Shown piece after piece: positions 24,330 to 33,080 of a DNA stretch of 64,000 nt. Position numbers and translations under genes: made by a program. The stretch comes from Streptomyces sp. NBC_00663 (lineage in GTDB: Bacteria > Actinomycetota > Actinomycetes > Streptomycetales > Streptomycetaceae). Location: assembly GCF_036226885.1 (NCBI RefSeq), contig NZ_CP109027.1, forward strand, positions 5,518,001 through 5,582,000, given 5' to 3'. The notes below the pieces were generated by a model. It ran no database searches and was not told where the DNA came from. It saw nothing but the letters and a program-made list of their open reading frames with translations. Every line of letters starts with the position of its first letter. Positions within the stretch are counted from its first letter, which is position 1.

Positions 24330-24364
24330 CGTACGTACGGGGACGGGGACGCTCCGTACGTACG
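24330..24364 (+). terminator. terminator-like inverted repeat after the DHA2 exporter
   Basis: CGTACGTACGG and CCGTACGTACG form an 11-bp perfect stem with a 13-base loop, 32 bases after the exporter stop. There is no following T run, which is common for Streptomyces terminators. Confidence 0.55.
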
Positions 24365-24387
24365 AATGTGAGGGCCCGGCTCTCACG

Positions 24388-24423
24388 GGATCTGCCCTGG
24401 CTCAGCGGAGCCAGGGCAGATCC
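24388..24423. terminator. bidirectional terminator overlapping the MarR 3' end
   Basis: GGATCTGCCCTGGCT and AGCCAGGGCAGATCC form a 15-bp perfect stem around a 6-base loop. The stem includes the last codons and stop of the MarR gene, and lies between convergent genes. Confidence 0.7.
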
Positions 24424-24893
24424 GCACCCGCTTCGTTGGGCTGAAGTCCCTCGGCGACGATCTCCATGATCTCGCCGAGGGACTTCTGCTGTTCCGGGGT
24501 GAGCCGGTCGAACATCGCCTGGCGTACGGCGGTGACATGGCCGGGCGCCGTGCGGCTCAGTACGGCGTGCCCCTCGTCGGTGAGGATCGCGAACTGGCCG
24601 CGCTTGTCGGAGGGGCAGTCCTCGCGGCGGACCCAGCCGTTCTTCTCCAGGCGGGAGACGGCGTGCGAGAGCCGGGACCGGGTGATCTTCGCCTTCATCG
24701 CCAGCTCGGTCATCCGCAGCCGGCGCCGCGGCGCCTCGGCGAGGGCGACGAGCAGCCCGTAGTAGATGTGCGGCATGCCCGCGTCCCGCTGCAACTGGCG
24801 GTCGAGGTGGTCCTCCAGAAGAGTGGTGGCGTGCATGTAGGAGCGCCAGACGCGCTGTTCCTCGGCGGTGAGCCAGACGGGTTCTTCGGCCAT
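24402..24893 (-). CDS. MarR-family transcriptional regulator
   Basis: Starting at the ATG at 24893 the protein has 163 aa. It contains a complete winged helix-turn-helix: LVALAEAPRRRLRMTELAMKAKITRSRLSHAVSRLEKNGWVRREDCPSDKRGQFAILTDEG, including the D/R pair in the wing. A GTG three codons upstream is an alternative start. The gene is divergent from the dioxygenase gene and shares a short promoter region with a palindromic operator, so it probably regulates itself and the dioxygenase. MarR proteins usually release DNA on binding aromatic ligands, which would fit a ring-opening enzyme. Confidence 0.85.
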   Translation of the reverse strand: MAEEPVWLTAEEQRVWRSYMHATTLLEDHLDRQLQRDAGMPHIYYGLLVALAEAPRRRLRMTELAMKAKITRSRLSHAVSRLEKNGWVRREDCPSDKRGQFAILTDEGHAVLSRTAPGHVTAVRQAMFDRLTPEQQKSLGEIMEIVAEGLQPNEAGADLPWLR

Positions 24894-24991
24894 GTCGTCC
24901 ACTGTACGAGAAGGCTCCTTGAAAGTTAAACAAGTTCGGAGTATGTTCAGGAAGGTAGAAGTTTTAGAGTTCAAGTAACACCTGAAAAACT

Positions 24992-25006
24992 GTGTTCATA
25001 TAACAC
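24992..25006. promoter_or_regulatory. probable MarR operator in the divergent promoter
   Basis: GTGTT-CATAT-AACAC is a perfect inverted repeat centred 28 bases upstream of the dioxygenase start, in an AT-rich stretch unusual for this genome. AGTTCAAGTAACAC just upstream may be a second half-site. Location between divergent genes suits a MarR dimer site. Confidence 0.6.
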
Positions 25007-25026
25007 CTTTCGGAGGGAGCCGCGCC

Positions 25027-25833
25027 ATGTCCGCCGCAACCCAGGAGCGCACACCCCTGGAGCGCATGCCCGCGCTCTACCTCAGTCACGGCGCGCCGCC
25101 GCTCGCGGACGACCCGATCTGGCCCGGCGAACTCGCCGCCTGGTCCGCGGACCTCCCGCGCCCCAAGGCGATCCTCATGGTCTCCGCCCACTGGGAGGAG
25201 GCCCCGCTCGCCCTCGGCGCGGTCGAGACCATCCCCCTCGTCTACGACTTCTGGGGCTTCCCCGAGCACTACTACCAGGTGACGTACGGCGCCCCCGGCG
25301 CACCCGCGCTCGCCGAGTCCGTCCGCAAGCTGCTGCGCGCCCCCGGCGTTCCCGTCCAGGACATCCCGGACCGCGGCCTCGACCACGGCGCCTACGTGCC
25401 CCTCGTCGAGATGTTCCCCGAGGCCGACATCCCGGTCCTCCAGATCTCCATGCCGACCCTCGACCCGGTCAAGCTCATGGACATCGGCCGCAAGCTGGCC
25501 CCGCTGCGCGACGAGGGCGTCCTGATCGTCGGCTCCGGCTTCTTCACCCACAACCTCGCCGCGCTCCGGCACACCGGCGGGGGAGTGCCGAGCTGGTCCT
25601 CCGAGTTCGACGACTGGGGCCGCCGGGCCCTGGAGACCCGGGACTGGGACGGGCTGCTCGACTTCCTCCACAAGGCCCCGGCCGGCCGCTACGCCCACCC
25701 GCGCACCGAGCACTTCGCGCCCCTCTTCGTGACGATGGGCGCGGCCGAGGTCTCCGGCGAGCTGGACACGCAGCGCTCGGTGATCGACGGGTTCTGGATG
25801 GGGATGGCGAAGCGGTCGGTGCAGTTCGGCTGA
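25027..25833 (+). CDS. extradiol ring-cleavage dioxygenase, DODA/LigB class III family
   Basis: A strong GGAGG ribosome-binding site precedes the ATG; the product has 268 aa. It carries the class III extradiol residues: His in ALYLSHGAP (about 21), His in MVSAHWEE (about 57), a conserved DHGAYVPL with the catalytic His, and HPRTEHFAPLF near the C-terminus. These enzymes use non-haem iron or zinc to open catechol-like rings, as 4,5-DOPA dioxygenase does. There is no ferredoxin or hydroxylase nearby, so the substrate is unknown. The divergent MarR gene suggests induction by an aromatic compound. Confidence 0.87.
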   Translation: MSAATQERTPLERMPALYLSHGAPPLADDPIWPGELAAWSADLPRPKAILMVSAHWEEAPLALGAVETIPLVYDFWGFPEHYYQVTYGAPGAPALAESVRKLLRAPGVPVQDIPDRGLDHGAYVPLVEMFPEADIPVLQISMPTLDPVKLMDIGRKLAPLRDEGVLIVGSGFFTHNLAALRHTGGGVPSWSSEFDDWGRRALETRDWDGLLDFLHKAPAGRYAHPRTEHFAPLFVTMGAAEVSGELDTQRSVIDGFWMGMAKRSVQFG

Positions 25834-26331
25834 GGCGGTACGCCCCGCGGGGCATAAGGGCCGGATGTGGTGTAGCTGTGAATTCCGTGGGAGTGCGCTG
25901 ACCTGGCAACCATCGGGGGGTGCCGGCCGTCTTCTGGGGCAGGGGACGACCGACGGCGGCGGCTTTTCCGGTCCCTCACCCGGACCGGACGGCGGTCCAT
26001 TCCAGGGTCGGACGGCCACGCCGAGTGTGACGGGCGTCTCATGGGAGCAGGGGCGGGAGGGGTTCATGAGGAGCCGGGGATCGGTCTCGACTCATGGCCT
26101 GACCTGCGGCTCCGTGGAACCGGTCGGTACCGTCGCCGACCGTGTGGCCGCGCAGGATACTGCATGATCAGAAAAATAGGGGGACGGGTTGGGAATTCTG
26201 TCCTGATTCCAGTCGTTGTTTCCATCGGAAGCAGGGCACCCGAGGAGAGTCCGGACCGGACAGTGCCGGACCGGATCGGGACCAGGCATCCAAGGACCAC
26301 CCGCCAGCCCACATCGCAAGGGAGCACACGC
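25834..26331 (+). promoter_or_regulatory. hrdD upstream region including a SigR-type promoter
   Basis: This 498-bp stretch has no convincing gene. It contains GGGAAT at 26191-26196 and GTT at 26215-26217, separated by exactly 18 bp, a perfect match to the SigR (thiol stress) promoter consensus. It lies 115 bp before the hrdD start codon. A short palindrome, GCCCCGCGGGGC at 25842-25853, follows the dioxygenase stop. Other promoters may be present but are not obvious. Confidence 0.7.
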
Positions 26332-27330
<999 letters not shown>

Positions 27331-27731
27331 GGCCGACCGCAGCGGCGTGGGCGTGCCCGCGCACGCCGGGTGTCGCAACGCGGCGCAAACATGGCTGTGT
27401 TGGGTCGCTTCAAGAGGCAGGACCCTGGGAACAAGACTTCAGGGTCCAAGAGTTCAGGTACATGAGTTCGAGAACGCGAGTTGTACGAGTCCGGTCTTCT
27501 GTCGAGGGCCGGGCCCCAGAGCCAAGTCCCGACGCACTCCCCCCGGCGCCGGGACTCTCCCTGAGCCGGACTTCGGCGCCCTCCCCCCGGGTGCCGGGGT
27601 CCGGCTCTGCTCTTTGCCCTTCGTGCGCCTGGTCGATGCGAGGGCATGCTGGACGGCGGGCCACCCCGTACCTGAACCCCGGGGTGGCCCGCCGGATGGC
27701 AGATTGTGTCACATGGGCATAGCCTGCCGAT
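27331..27731 (+). other. intergenic region with stem-loops between hrdD and the TetR gene
   Basis: I find no coding frame here. CGGCGTG/CACGCCG at 27343-27368 is a weak terminator after hrdD. GGACCCTG/CAGGGTCC at 27420-27447 is a further stem. GGGCCACCCCG and CGGGGTGGCCC at 27658-27690 form an 11-bp perfect stem just upstream of the leaderless TetR promoter. TAGCCT at 27720-27725 is a good -10, ending six bases before the GTG start of that gene. Confidence 0.55.
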
Positions 27732-28484
27732 GTGAGCAGCCCCACCCCAGCATCGCGTTCCACCAGTTCCGCCGGTTCGGCCGGCTCCTCCCGTGCGTCG
27801 TCGTCGGCGCCGGTCTCGCTGACCGAGCGGCGCAAGGCCGAGACGCGGATGGACATCGCCAGGGCGGCGGCGGGGCTCTTCGTCCAGCGCGGGTTGCGCG
27901 CCACGCGCGCCGAGGACATCGCCCAGGCCGCCGGTATCGCGCCGCGCACGTTCTACCGCTACTTCGCGACCAAGGAAGAGGCCGTCGCCCCGCTCTACGC
28001 GGCAGGCGCCCAGCGCTGGGCGGAAGCGGTGCGGGAGGCACCGGCGGAACTCTCCGTGCCGGAGGCCCTGGAACACGCGGTACGCCGGACCCTCACGCCG
28101 GGTGTCGGAGTCTCCGCCGCCTCCTGGGAATGGGTACGCACCTTGATCCGCCTGGCGGAGACCAGCCCGGCGCTGGGCAAGGTGTGGGCGGAGGTGTGCC
28201 GGGATGCGGAGGGGATGTTGGGGGAGGTGTTGGAGGAGCGGGGGGCGCGGGGCGGTGGGGTGACGCAGGGTGCTGACAACGTTGCCGATGCCGACGCAGA
28301 TTCCGCCGGCTCAGCCGTCACCGCTGAGATCCGCTTCGCGGCGGCGGTCGCGAGCGCGGCGGTGCGGACGGCGGTGGAGGCATGGGTGGCGGGCGACGCG
28401 CGGGTGAGCGGGCCGGGGGGACCGGCGGAGTTGGCGTTGCGGAATCTGAGGGTGTTGGAGGGGTTTCCCTGGGGGCGCCCGTAG
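27732..28484 (+). CDS. TetR-family regulator, SCO3201-like, probably leaderless
   Basis: The protein has 250 aa, starting at a GTG with no ribosome-binding site but with a -10 box (TAGCCT) six bases upstream, so the mRNA is probably leaderless. After a disordered Ser-rich N-terminus of about 30 residues comes the TetR domain: TRMDIARAAAGLFVQRGLRATRAEDIAQAAGIAPRTFYRYFATKEEAV. The C-terminal domain is helical with an unusual Ala/Gly/Asp-rich insertion around residue 180. Its place after hrdD matches S. coelicolor SCO3201, whose extra copies I recall as reducing antibiotic production and development. Its own targets here are unknown. Confidence 0.87.
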   Translation: MSSPTPASRSTSSAGSAGSSRASSSAPVSLTERRKAETRMDIARAAAGLFVQRGLRATRAEDIAQAAGIAPRTFYRYFATKEEAVAPLYAAGAQRWAEAVREAPAELSVPEALEHAVRRTLTPGVGVSAASWEWVRTLIRLAETSPALGKVWAEVCRDAEGMLGEVLEERGARGGGVTQGADNVADADADSAGSAVTAEIRFAAAVASAAVRTAVEAWVAGDARVSGPGGPAELALRNLRVLEGFPWGRP

Positions 28485-28554
28485 CTCGGTGGGCGCGGTG
28501 GCGAGCGAGCCCCCCGCCCAGCCCCCACCCCGGGCACCTCACGACCGGGTCAGT

Positions 28555-29538
28555 TCACCCGCCCGCGGCCCGAACCATCCGCTCCCCCAACCCCCGTACA
28601 CATTCCACCAGTTCACTAGGCGATTCCACCGTGAAGTCGACCCCCGTCATGGCAAGCCGAATCGCCAGCCACTCCACCGCGTCCCCCGACTCCCCACGCA
28701 GGCGACAGCGGGCCTCACCGGAGTCACCCACCTCGCCCACCGCCTCCGGCGTCCCCACCCACCCCGGCACCCGCGCCGCGACCACCTCCGCCGAAGCGGC
28801 GAACGTGACGGCGAACTCGTACGTCTCCTGCCGCCGGTACATCGACTGCCGCAGATACTCCGCCGCGCTCCCCGTCGGCAACTCCCGCGGAGCGAACCGC
28901 GCCCCTGTGGCGAACGGCTCGCTCACCCGGTCGACCCGGAACGTACGCCAGTCGTCGCGATCGAGGTCGTACGCGACGAGGTACCAGCGCCGCCCGGTGG
29001 AGACCAGCCGATACGGCTCCGTCACGCGCCGCGACTCGGTCCCGTCCTTCGTGCGGTAGGCGAACCGCAGCCGCTCGTGCCCGGCGACGGTCGAGGCCAT
29101 GACGGTCAGCGTCTCGGGCGCGATGCTCGCCCCGTCCCCGCTGGTCAGCGGCGTGGTCGCGGCCTGGAGGGTGGAGACACGGTGCCGCAGCCGGGACGGC
29201 AGCACCTGCTCCAGCTTGGCCAGCGCCCGTACGGACGCCTCGTCGACCCCCTCGACCGCGTGCCCGGCCCCCGCCCGCAGCCCGACCGCGATGGCGACCG
29301 CCTCCTCGTCGTCGAGGACGAGCGGCGGCATCGCCTTGCCCGCGACGAGCCGGTAGCCGCCGTCGGAACCCTTGCTGGCCTGCACCGGGTAACCCAGTTC
29401 GCGCAGCCGGTCGACGTCCCGCCGCACGGTACGGCGGGACACCCCGAGCCGGTCGGCGAGCTCGCCGCCGGGCCATTCGCGCGGGGTCTGGAGGAGCGAG
29501 AGGAGGTGGAGAAGCCGGGCCGGAGTATCCGTCGTCAT
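28555..29538 (-). CDS. WYL-domain transcriptional regulator
   Basis: The ATG at 29538 gives 327 aa. The N-terminal HTH_11 domain is clear (ARLLHLLSLLQTPREWPGGELADRLGVSRRTVRRDVDRLRELGYPVQASKGSDGGYRL). It is followed by the WYL sensor domain, with RRWYLVAYDLDRDDWRTFRVDRVSEP including the W-Y-L triad, and a C-terminal WCX-type extension. WYL regulators sense small molecules or nucleic acid and can activate or repress. The gene is divergent from a DHA2 exporter across 62 bp containing a palindrome, so it probably regulates that exporter and itself. Confidence 0.87.
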   Translation of the reverse strand: MTTDTPARLLHLLSLLQTPREWPGGELADRLGVSRRTVRRDVDRLRELGYPVQASKGSDGGYRLVAGKAMPPLVLDDEEAVAIAVGLRAGAGHAVEGVDEASVRALAKLEQVLPSRLRHRVSTLQAATTPLTSGDGASIAPETLTVMASTVAGHERLRFAYRTKDGTESRRVTEPYRLVSTGRRWYLVAYDLDRDDWRTFRVDRVSEPFATGARFAPRELPTGSAAEYLRQSMYRRQETYEFAVTFAASAEVVAARVPGWVGTPEAVGEVGDSGEARCRLRGESGDAVEWLAIRLAMTGVDFTVESPSELVECVRGLGERMVRAAGG

Positions 29539-29560
29539 GAGTTCGAGGATGCCGTAGATC

Positions 29561-29579
29561 TAGGACACGATCTGACCTA
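29561..29579. promoter_or_regulatory. probable WYL regulator operator
   Basis: TAGGACACGATCTGACCTA is an imperfect palindrome (TAGGNCA with TGNCCTA), lying midway between the divergent WYL and exporter starts. The neighbouring TAGATCTA is a perfect 8-bp palindrome. Confidence 0.5.
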
Positions 29580-29600
29580 ATGCGGTCGTAGCTTGAGCAC

Positions 29601-31118
29601 ATGACCTCCACCGAAACCGTGGTTTCCACGCCTGCTCCTACGCCTGACCGGCGCCGCTGGTTCGCTCTCGCGATCGTGATGACCGCGGCCTTCATGGACC
29701 TCGTCGACGTCACGATCGTCAACATCGCCATCCCGTCCATCCAGGCCGAGGCGGGCGCGAGCGTCAGTCAGATCCAGTGGATAACGGCCGGCTACGCGCT
29801 CGCCTTCGCCGCCGGCCTCATCACCGGCGGGCGTCTCGGTGACATCCACGGCCGCAAGCGGCTCTTCCTCATCGGGATCGGCGGCTTCACCCTCGCCTCC
29901 GCGCTGTGCGGCCTCGCCGCGAACCCGGAGATGCTGGTCGCCTCGCGGATCCTGCAAGGCGGGATGGCGGCGCTGATGGTGCCGCAGGTGCTGTCGATCG
30001 TGCACGCGACGTTCCCGGCGGAGGAGCGCGGCAAGGTCTTCGGGCTGTTCGGCGCGATCGTCGGCCTGGGCGCGGTGTCGGGTCCACTGCTCGGCGCCCT
30101 GCTGACGGAGTGGAACATCCTCGGCCTGGAATGGCGCCCGATCTTCCTCATCAACCTCCCGGTCGGCATCGCGGGTCTGATCCTCGGCAGCCGCTACATC
30201 ACCGAGTCCAAGGCGCCGCGCGCCCTGCGCCTTGACCTGGTGGGCGTCGCCCTGGTGACCCTCGGACTGCTCATGCTGCTCTATCCGCTGACCCGGGGCC
30301 GTGAGCTGGGCTGGCCGCTGTGGGGGTACCTGTCGATGGCCGGCGCGCTCGTCGTCTTCGCCGCGCTGGTGACGTACGAGAAGCGCAAGGCCGCCCGCGA
30401 TGGCTCCCCGCTCATCGAACTCTCCCTGTTCCGCGTGAAGAGCTTCGCCGCCGGCATCGCCGTCCAGACCGTCTTCGGCATCGGCCTCGGCATCTTCTTC
30501 CTGGTGTGGACGCTGTACATGCAGGTCGGACTGGGCTGGCGTCCGCTGAAGGCGGGGCTGACCGGGGTGCCGTTCTCGATCGCGGTCTCCCTGGCCGCCG
30601 GGCTGTCGGTGCAGAAGCTGGTGCCGCGCGTCGGAGGCCGTGCGGTCCTCCAGTCCGGGGCGCTGACCATGACCGCGGGTGTGCCGCTCTACCTCTGGGA
30701 GGCCGGCCGGTACGGCACCGCCATCGCTCCCTGGCAGATGGCCCTCCCGCTGGTCGTGATGGGCCTCGGCATGGGCCTGATCTTCGCCCCGCTGACCGAC
30801 ATGGTGCTGTCGGGCGTACCGCGCGAGCACGCCGGATCGGCGTCCGGCCTCATCAACACCGTGCAGCAGATGGGCAACGCGCTGGGGCTCGGCCTGGTGT
30901 CGGTGGTCTTCTTCAACGAGATCCCGGACGCGCTGCGCCCCGAGCAGGTGGGACCGGTCTTCGTCGACGCCTTCCAGCACGCGCTGGGCTGGGTCGCGGC
31001 GGTCATGGCCCTGATCTTCCTGCTGATGTTCGCGCTGCCCAAGCGGGGGGCGCAGCATCTGGAGGGGGCGGGGGAGGAGCCGGCGGGCGTGAACGAGAAG
31101 CAGCCGGAACTCGTCTGA
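29601..31118 (+). CDS. MFS drug/proton antiporter, DHA2 family
   Basis: This 505-aa protein resembles the other DHA2 exporter in the window but is clearly distinct. Helix 1 has MDLVDVTIVNIAIPSIQAEA, the loop 2-3 motif is GGRLGDIHGRKR, and helix 5 carries GAIVGLGAVSGPLLGALL. About 14 membrane helices can be counted. The C-terminus is a short charged tail (EEPAGVNEKQPELV). It is divergent from the WYL regulator. The substrate is unknown. Downstream lie the 16-bp repeats and a terminator. Confidence 0.87.
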   Translation: MTSTETVVSTPAPTPDRRRWFALAIVMTAAFMDLVDVTIVNIAIPSIQAEAGASVSQIQWITAGYALAFAAGLITGGRLGDIHGRKRLFLIGIGGFTLASALCGLAANPEMLVASRILQGGMAALMVPQVLSIVHATFPAEERGKVFGLFGAIVGLGAVSGPLLGALLTEWNILGLEWRPIFLINLPVGIAGLILGSRYITESKAPRALRLDLVGVALVTLGLLMLLYPLTRGRELGWPLWGYLSMAGALVVFAALVTYEKRKAARDGSPLIELSLFRVKSFAAGIAVQTVFGIGLGIFFLVWTLYMQVGLGWRPLKAGLTGVPFSIAVSLAAGLSVQKLVPRVGGRAVLQSGALTMTAGVPLYLWEAGRYGTAIAPWQMALPLVVMGLGMGLIFAPLTDMVLSGVPREHAGSASGLINTVQQMGNALGLGLVSVVFFNEIPDALRPEQVGPVFVDAFQHALGWVAAVMALIFLLMFALPKRGAQHLEGAGEEPAGVNEKQPELV

Positions 31119-31120
31119 CC

Positions 31121-31192
31121 TGAGCGCGTGGATCCCTGAGCAGGTGAGTACGTGGATCCCTGAGTACGTAAATCACTGAGTATGTGGAGAAA
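31121..31192 (+). repeat. 16-bp direct repeats downstream of the DHA2 exporter
   Basis: Copies of a unit close to TGAGTACGTGGATCCC start at 31121, 31145, 31161 and 31177, with an 8-base partial copy at 31137. The copies keep an exact 16-bp spacing except for the 8-base insertion. The last copy runs into the terminator stem. The purpose is unknown. The short unit suggests slipped-strand expansion. Confidence 0.65.
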
Positions 31193-31222
31193 GGCCCGGC
31201 GCCCCTGTGCGCGCCGGGCCTT
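31191..31222 (+). terminator. terminator of the DHA2 exporter gene
   Basis: AAGGCCCGGCGC and GCGCCGGGCCTT form a 12-bp perfect stem with an 8-base loop, 73 bases after the exporter stop and before the fru operon promoter. Confidence 0.8.
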
Positions 31223-31254
31223 CCGCATGTCCTGACCAGGCCGGAAGTCCGTTC

Positions 31255-31333
31255 ATGCCCGAATCGGGCCCGAACCTGTTTACTTTCCAGAAATCCGGGC
31301 GTAGCCTCCAGGCGAAACCACAAGTTCGGGCAT
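31255..31333 (+). promoter_or_regulatory. fru operon promoter with candidate FruR operators
   Basis: TTTACT (31279-31284) and TAGCCT (31302-31307) are spaced by 17 bp, giving a transcript start near 31314. ATGCCCGAA at 31255-31263 and its exact reverse complement TTCGGGCAT at 31325-31333 flank the promoter, and TCGGGCCCGA at 31264-31273 holds another half-site. This arrangement suits a DeoR-type repressor that binds either side and loops or blocks the promoter. Confidence 0.6.
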
Positions 31334-31374
31334 CAGTCGGAAACGACCGGACATCGAGTCGGAGGCGAGCGGAC

Positions 31375-32136
31375 ATGTACGCACCGGAGCGGCAGCAGGA
31401 GATCCTCCGGCTCGCGCGTGACGGCGGGCGGGTGGACGTGCTCTCACTGGCCGAGGAGTTCCAGGTCACCGCGGAGACGATCCGCCGGGACCTGAAGGCC
31501 CTCGACCGCGCGGGCCTGCTGCGCCGCGTGCACGGCGGAGCCATCCCCGCCGGGCGCCTCGACTTCGAGCCGGACCTCGCCGAGCGCGAGACGACGGCGG
31601 CCGACGAGAAGGACCACATCGCCAAGGCGGCCGTCGCCGAACTCCCGACCGAGGGCACGCTGATCCTCGACGCCGGCACGACGATCGCCCGCCTGGCCGG
31701 CGCCATCCCGCTGGAAGCCGCGCTCACCGTCGTCACACACAGCCTGCCGATCGCGGCCCGCCTCGCGGACCACCCCGGCATCCAGCTCCACCTCGTCGGG
31801 GGGCGCGTACGACACCGTACGCGCGCCGCCGTCGACGCCTGGGCGCTCCGCGCGTACGGCGAGATCCGGGCAGATGTCCTTTTTGTGGCGGCCAACGGCT
31901 TCTCCGCCGACCATGGCCTGACCACCCCCGACCTCGCCGAGGCCGCGGTCAAGCGCGCGGCGATCGCCGCCGCCCGCCGTGTCGTGCTGCTCGCCGACTC
32001 CTCCAAGCACGGCCAGGAGCACTTCGCCCGCTTCGGCGACCTGAGCGACGTGGACCTGCTGATCACCGACAGCGGGCTGAGCCCCGAAGACGCCACCGCC
32101 ATCGAGCGCGGCGGCACGGAGGTAGTGCGCGCATGA
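31375..32136 (+). CDS. fruR: DeoR-family repressor of the fructose operon
   Basis: The ATG at 31375 follows GGAGG and gives 253 aa. The DeoR helix-turn-helix is clear: RQQEILRLARDGGRVDVLSLAEEFQVTAETIRRDLKALDRAGLLRRVHGGAI. The C-terminal DeoRC sugar-phosphate sensor has LILDAGTTIARLA and the D-S-SKHG region (LADSSKHGQEHFARFG). It is the first gene of an operon with fruK, which starts inside its stop (ATGA), so it is probably the FruR that responds to fructose 1-phosphate. Half-sites at its own promoter indicate autoregulation. Confidence 0.9.
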   Translation: MYAPERQQEILRLARDGGRVDVLSLAEEFQVTAETIRRDLKALDRAGLLRRVHGGAIPAGRLDFEPDLAERETTAADEKDHIAKAAVAELPTEGTLILDAGTTIARLAGAIPLEAALTVVTHSLPIAARLADHPGIQLHLVGGRVRHRTRAAVDAWALRAYGEIRADVLFVAANGFSADHGLTTPDLAEAAVKRAAIAAARRVVLLADSSKHGQEHFARFGDLSDVDLLITDSGLSPEDATAIERGGTEVVRA

Positions 32137-33080
32137 TCCTCACCGTCACCCCGAACCCGTCCCTGGACCGCACCTACGAGGTCCCCTCGCTGGAGCGCGG
32201 CGAGGTCATCCGCGCCACCGGCGAACGCATGGACCCGGGCGGCAAGGGCGTGAACGTCTCGCGCGCGGTGGCGGCCGCGGGCCGGCGCACGGTCGCGGTT
32301 CTGCCTCTGGGTGGTGCGCCGGGGGCGCTCGTCGCGGATCTGCTCGACGCGCAGGGCATCGAGGTCGCGCCGGTCCCGGTCGCGGGCGCCACCCGCTCGA
32401 ACATCGCGCTGGCCGAGTCCGACGGCGTACTGACGAAGATCAACGCTCCCGGCCCGGAGCTGTCGGCGGAGGAGCAGGAACTGCTCCTGGAGACAGTGCG
32501 GGCGCAGTCGCGTGACGCCGACTGGATCGCGTGCTGCGGGAGCCTGCCCCGGGGGCTCGCGCCGTCGTGGTACGCCGACGTGGTCGCGCGGGCGCACGCC
32601 GGAGGTGCGCGCATCGCGCTGGACACCTCGGGGCGTGCGCTCCTGGAGGCGCTGCGCGAACGCCCCGACGTGGTGAAGCCGAACGCCGAGGAGCTCGCGG
32701 AAGCCGTCGGGCGCCCCCTGTCCACGGTGGGCGACGCGGTGAAGGCGGCCGAGGAGTTGCGCGAGATGGGCGCACGCGCCGTGCTCGCGAGCCTGGGCGC
32801 CGACGGACAACTCCTCGTGGACGGCGAGGGCGCCTGGTACGCCAGCGCACGCGTCGACACCGTCCGCAGCAACGTGGGCGCCGGCGACTCCTCCCTCGCC
32901 GGCTTCCTCATCGCCGGCGGCAGCGGCCCGGAGGCCCTCGCCTCCGCCGTCGCCCACGGCGCCGCCGCCGTACAACTCCCCGGCAGCGTGATGCCGACCC
33001 CGTCCGACCTGGACCCGGCCGCGGTGACGGTGACGGCGGAGGTACCGGTGGACCGCGCACTGAAGGAGCCGGTGTCATGA
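32133..33080 (+). CDS. fruK: 1-phosphofructokinase
   Basis: This 315-aa PfkB-family kinase has the expected motifs: MILTVTPNPSLDRTY at the N-terminus, DPGGKGVNVSRAVAAAG (substrate loop), KPNAEELAEAVGRPL, and the catalytic SNVGAGDSSLAGFL near the C-terminus, where Asp is the base. It phosphorylates fructose 1-phosphate, the product of PTS uptake, to fructose 1,6-bisphosphate. The start overlaps the fruR stop and its own stop overlaps another ATG (ATGA), continuing the coupled operon. Confidence 0.94.
   Translation: MILTVTPNPSLDRTYEVPSLERGEVIRATGERMDPGGKGVNVSRAVAAAGRRTVAVLPLGGAPGALVADLLDAQGIEVAPVPVAGATRSNIALAESDGVLTKINAPGPELSAEEQELLLETVRAQSRDADWIACCGSLPRGLAPSWYADVVARAHAGGARIALDTSGRALLEALRERPDVVKPNAEELAEAVGRPLSTVGDAVKAAEELREMGARAVLASLGADGQLLVDGEGAWYASARVDTVRSNVGAGDSSLAGFLIAGGSGPEALASAVAHGAAAVQLPGSVMPTPSDLDPAAVTVTAEVPVDRALKEPVS

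Noticed and set aside
26041..26331. N-terminal extension of HrdD to an earlier start
   Set aside because: The ATG at 26332 has a strong ribosome-binding site and gives exactly the 332 aa I recall for HrdD. The upstream frame overlaps the SigR promoter.
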